Positions 60,481 to 64,000 of a stretch of 64,000 nucleotides of DNA are shown in pieces. Under the pieces are notes generated by a model. That model saw only the letters and a program-made list of their open reading frames with translations, ran no database searches and had not been told where the DNA came from. The stretch is from contig NC_092579.1 of assembly GCF_037975245.1 (NCBI RefSeq), forward strand, positions 29,845,666 through 29,909,665, written 5' to 3'. The position numbers were made by a program, and so were the translations under genes. This stretch comes from Apostichopus japonicus. Taxonomy: Eukaryota > Echinodermata > Holothuroidea > Aspidochirotida > Stichopodidae. Every line of letters starts with the position of its first letter. Within the stretch, counting starts at the first letter, position 1.

Positions 60481-62671
60481 TAGGAACACTAGAGGTTATT
60501 GCGTCATCTTGCAGAAAGTTTACAGTTGATAACATGTTCTTAGGAAATTCAGAGAGTTGGAATGGTTTCCCTGAGTCGGTCATTCGTTCCAAAAATGTTC
60601 AATTGATTTAAGAATGCTTTGGATGGTTACATTAAGAATTATATATAGCTTAGATGTTTCTGTGTTTAGAGGTTTTGCCATATGATCCTTGATGGCGACT
60701 TTATGTCCCTCCTGATCCTTTTTCCCCCACTAATCTCAAATTAGATCTAGCCTAGTATGTGCTATTATAGGTCTATACTGTATGATGGGGATTGATAACA
60801 CATGTTCAGTAACACGAAAAGTGGAAATAAGTCAAACAACGGCCATTTTGCATCAAAGAAGATGTCTTATACGTTAAACACGAAATGCTACATTGGATAT
60901 TGCAGAAAGAAATGACACGACACATGCGTTTATGGTCTCAGATAAATACACACTCCCATTTTAAGAATGTTCAAACTGCATAATCTGACATGACACAGAA
61001 GGCTAAATACGTAGTTATTATTTCGCCAATAAAATATTCAAGCTATTTCGTAAGTACTGATGAATAACCGGTAAAGTACTACGGTATGCAAATACTCCAT
61101 TTTTTAAAGAGGCAAAACATATTCATGGCGAAAATCTGCAATTATATTTACTTTCTATCGAAGCACAGCCTAATGGTATTTAGTTTGCGGCAACTATTCG
61201 GCGTCTACACCCACGGGTGCTTGAAATGCATTCTATTGAAATTTGTATCTCTAGAATAAATTCCAGCCTTCCACAGAATTAAAATTGCTCTTTCTGGCAT
61301 GTGTATTGAAGTCGCTACAAGGGAACAAGAAATATATCAAAATCCAATAATTTCCAGAGCGGTTCGCCCCTTTGACCCCTCCCTGCTAAGGCTTTAATAT
61401 CAATTGAATGGGAATTGAATTTCTCTCTCTCGCGTATTTTGTGCTTTAATCTCGCTCCGAGAGAATATAAAGAATATCTGCAAATGATTCACCCCCTGGA
61501 CCCCCCCCCCCTTCCCCTGCAATAGCCCCCGAGACCTCAAATAGACCCTCTGAACCCTCACTGGGCCTGTTACCTCCCTCTCTGACATTTTTTTTTTCTT
61601 TCCAGAATCGCAACAAAGGTGAACAAGAACTACCTAAAAGTGCTGCTTCTTCTCCTCTCTGGGCACTGCACTCCCAGCTAATAACAGTGTATAGTCCTTA
61701 ATAATAAAGTAAGTTGCCGCTAAGTGGTGGCTTTATTTCTTGGAATGTACTCCAGTTAGCCATTGAAAGTCTGTTCTTGAGAAAATGGTTGATTGCACAA
61801 CTCTGGTTCTATCACATTGAAGTTTTGACACAATTTTGAATTTCATGTAAAACTTAAAACAGTGATAAATTAAAAACTTGGTTCACCGATGAAGCATGGG
61901 ATTGCAAGAGGCGGTGGGGAGGAGGGACGTGCTCCATAGACAGATAAAGTGTCTAGTGATGTGCACTTTACACAGGTGCGTTTTTGCACTTTAATCTGTT
62001 TAAGTACCTCCCCCAGCCCCCACTAAATTTTAAGTAGGGGAAAAATCCTTGATTAAATCATTTTGACCCAAAAACATTTCTACTCAATAGGCATTTTTTT
62101 TTCTTTTTTTGGCAATTGAGTAAAATGCTTTGGTTAGGTACCGGCATTTACCTGTCGGTGATTGAGAAATATGATAGCAGAATCATGTGCACACTCCTTC
62201 CTGCCGACCAGTGAAAAGATGCATTGGATTAGGTTACAGAAAATATTTATACTCTGGCAGACAAAACACAATCGGTGGATGCATTTTGATGTAGTGTTTC
62301 AGCAGCTAACCAAATACCGAAAAACTATATCAGTATTTTGAAATGTTTGAAACTGTTTTGTATGATATTACTGACTGTTTTGTCGAGATGAAGAACGTTT
62401 TTTTTTTTTTTTTTTTTTTGGGGGGGGGGTGTAATGTTGATTTTACAGCTGCAATTCTGTTTTTCTGAAGAGAAATGAGCCATTAAAATCATATCATGCG
62501 GCTTTAGGGATCACAAATGATTTTCGAGTTGGTTAGCATCATGTTTGATCCCTAGAGTAGGGCAAAATATGTCACCAAAAACAGAACTAGTGTTGTTCGA
62601 TACAGGTGTCAAACGCCTACAGTGAAATTACGACCTTCCTTACCGGTTTCGAACCTCTGGACATACAATCA
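60481..62671. other. Non-coding stretch
   Basis: No gene, array or mobile-element ends recognised, only homopolymer runs (T/G block at 62399-62430). Confidence 0.5.
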
Positions 62672-62740
62672 GCGTCCATAGCCTTGGTTAGGGTGTCCGC
62701 GTACAGAGCGGGAGTCCCGGGTTCGAATCCCGGTGGAGGC
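62672..62740 (+). tRNA. tRNA-like sequence, probably a pseudo-tRNA or SINE head
   Basis: A 69-nt cloverleaf is visible: acceptor GCGTCCA against TGGAGGC (one mismatch), anticodon stem TCCGC/GCGGG with 7-nt loop GTACAGA, and a perfect T arm CCGGG-TTCGAAT-CCCGG. The D arm is short. The anticodon would be ACA (Cys codon UGU), which normal eukaryotic tRNA sets lack, and a T-rich run (GTTTTTT) follows soon after as a pol III stop would. A TA microsatellite follows at 62794. I favour a tRNA-derived repeat head over a working tRNA. Confidence 0.5.
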
Positions 62741-62793
62741 TGGAAGTTTTTTCACTGTTCTGGATTTTCCTTCTCATTACGTTTTCAATTATA

Positions 62794-62832
<39 letters not shown>
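62794..62832. repeat. (TA)n microsatellite
   Basis: About 19 TA units followed by GATAGATA, 50 nt after the tRNA-like sequence; possibly the tail of the same element. Confidence 0.9.
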
Positions 62833-62835
<3 letters not shown>

Positions 62836-62839
62836 TAGA

Positions 62840-64000
62840 TATTTACTTTTATGTTAGGTGAAGCAAAGTTTGGTGGAGGGTGCACCTGAAGCAGATTTTC
62901 CAGGCCTGATTCAACATACCAAGTTCCAATGAAGGTTTGTCATTGCTTTATTTTCCCTCTTCATTAATTATATGCTATAGAAATAGAACCGGTTAACTAA
63001 TGGAGACTCCCAGCCACAACCTAACTGAAAAGAGGGCGCTATCATATCGATACATTCTAATTCCGCGAAACTTGACAAGCTGCAGAATCTGAAACCACTG
63101 AGAATTCCTTTGAGGAGTCTCTGACGGACACATCTGGGCAAATAACCTGGACATTACCTAATTCACGCACAATGTGACACATTCAAAATAACATGCGGTT
63201 CTTATTACTCATAACTGTCACATTTTAGCAACGAAATGTTGCACACCTTTCGCCGTTTGGCAACGTAACACACGTCTGGTCGTCAACCAGTCAGAAAGCT
63301 TTTAGATGTATTTCACTAACGTCCGCTTAACTGAGTTTAATATGCCATATAATTGCCCCATTGGTCTCTAAGTCCTTGTACAAGTTCTCACTAGCTAAAC
63401 CGTACCCATCACTGGATCCCTGACACGTTGGTCATTGATTGCACCTTTAAATGTACGAATCGTGACCCATGAAGATTTGGTCGCTATGAGAGCCTGAAGT
63501 TTTCGTTACTTGTGAACGAACCTCTTCACTCAGTAGAAAACTGGGAGGCATAAAGTGGTTTAAAATTTGCCGCAATTTATCCAAGTTTTGCACCACATTT
63601 ACGCCCACCTGCATGTGAACTCTTACATTCATCCCACAAAAAAAATTGTTAACATATCAAAAAAAAAAGTTCTAATGCTTTTCAGCACTGTTCTTGACGG
63701 AGAACACTCGGGCGGATTGATATAGGCTCTATGTGGCGTATACCACATACAGTTTATCCAAGTCCTCGAGATGGAATATACTGGACTTTACCTGTGATTC
63801 GTCTCGTAATTATTGAAGACGAGATCTTTTGAAACATATGTTCACAACTAGCGCCTAGATCGAAATCTGTAACAGCGCCACACAAAATCGTCGGAGATCT
63901 ATAAACATGATAGCTCTTACTCACTGTGGGGCCTACAGGACAGCGCCCTTAAAAAAATTTGTGTTAATATCGAACAGAGAGTTGTGCGAAGTCCAAATTG
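62840..64000. other. Non-coding stretch at the right edge
   Basis: No gene or repeat structure recognised on either strand. Confidence 0.5.

Overview
The window looks like nuclear DNA from a marine invertebrate deuterostome. The genes have GT-AG introns, long AT-rich introns and intergenic DNA, abundant microsatellites and many short DNA transposons, and their proteins are close to vertebrate orthologues. An echinoderm, possibly a sea cucumber, fits best. That placement is inference from overall style, such as the many AGGCCTA words, and not from a marker gene.

Three protein-coding genes can be assembled exon by exon. (1) SIRT7, + strand, 682-5663: 10 coding exons, 433 aa, a nuclear/nucleolar NAD-dependent deacylase. 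(2) USP36, - strand, 27072 down to 13419: 14 coding exons, 1396 aa, a nucleolar deubiquitinase with a very large low-complexity exon. (3) A two-exon + strand gene at 29034-31317 (202 aa) for a small protein with a basic, possibly mitochondrial, N-terminus and a predicted coiled-coil C-terminus; I do not recognise its family. All exon junctions keep frame and the total CDS lengths divide by three. SIRT7 and USP36 are convergent, about 7.8 kb apart between stop codons. USP36 and gene 3 are divergent.

USP36 introns carry several arrays. The most striking is a 1.2-kb array of 72-bp units, each encoding two hairpins. There are also 61-bp and 134-bp direct repeats and two copies of a CTGAAGAAG-hairpin-GAAAC motif.

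From about 31.4 kb to the right end I see no convincing protein gene. This half is repeat-dominated: hAT-like non-autonomous elements with 8-bp target duplications (33169-33562, 36105-36956, 42506-42810, 58437-59287 and a nested one at 48903-49750), a TTAA-flanked MITE (38177-38579), a decayed Ty3/gypsy-type reverse-transcriptase relic (about 34.4-35.1 kb), a near-identical 1849-bp tandem duplication (46034-49730), older diverged long repeats (39.9-42.4 kb against 57.2-59.9 kb; 56.2-56.8 kb against 59.9-60.5 kb), tRNA-like sequences and long TA, ATC and TATG microsatellites.

SIRT7 and USP36 orthologues both act in the nucleolus on ribosome biogenesis, and both human genes lie in 17q25.3. The close linkage here may therefore be an old chromosomal association. 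I found no operon-like or defence-like system. The items most worth checking are the hairpin satellite, the nested/duplicated hAT locus with its conserved core, the ribozyme-like motif and the unassigned gene.
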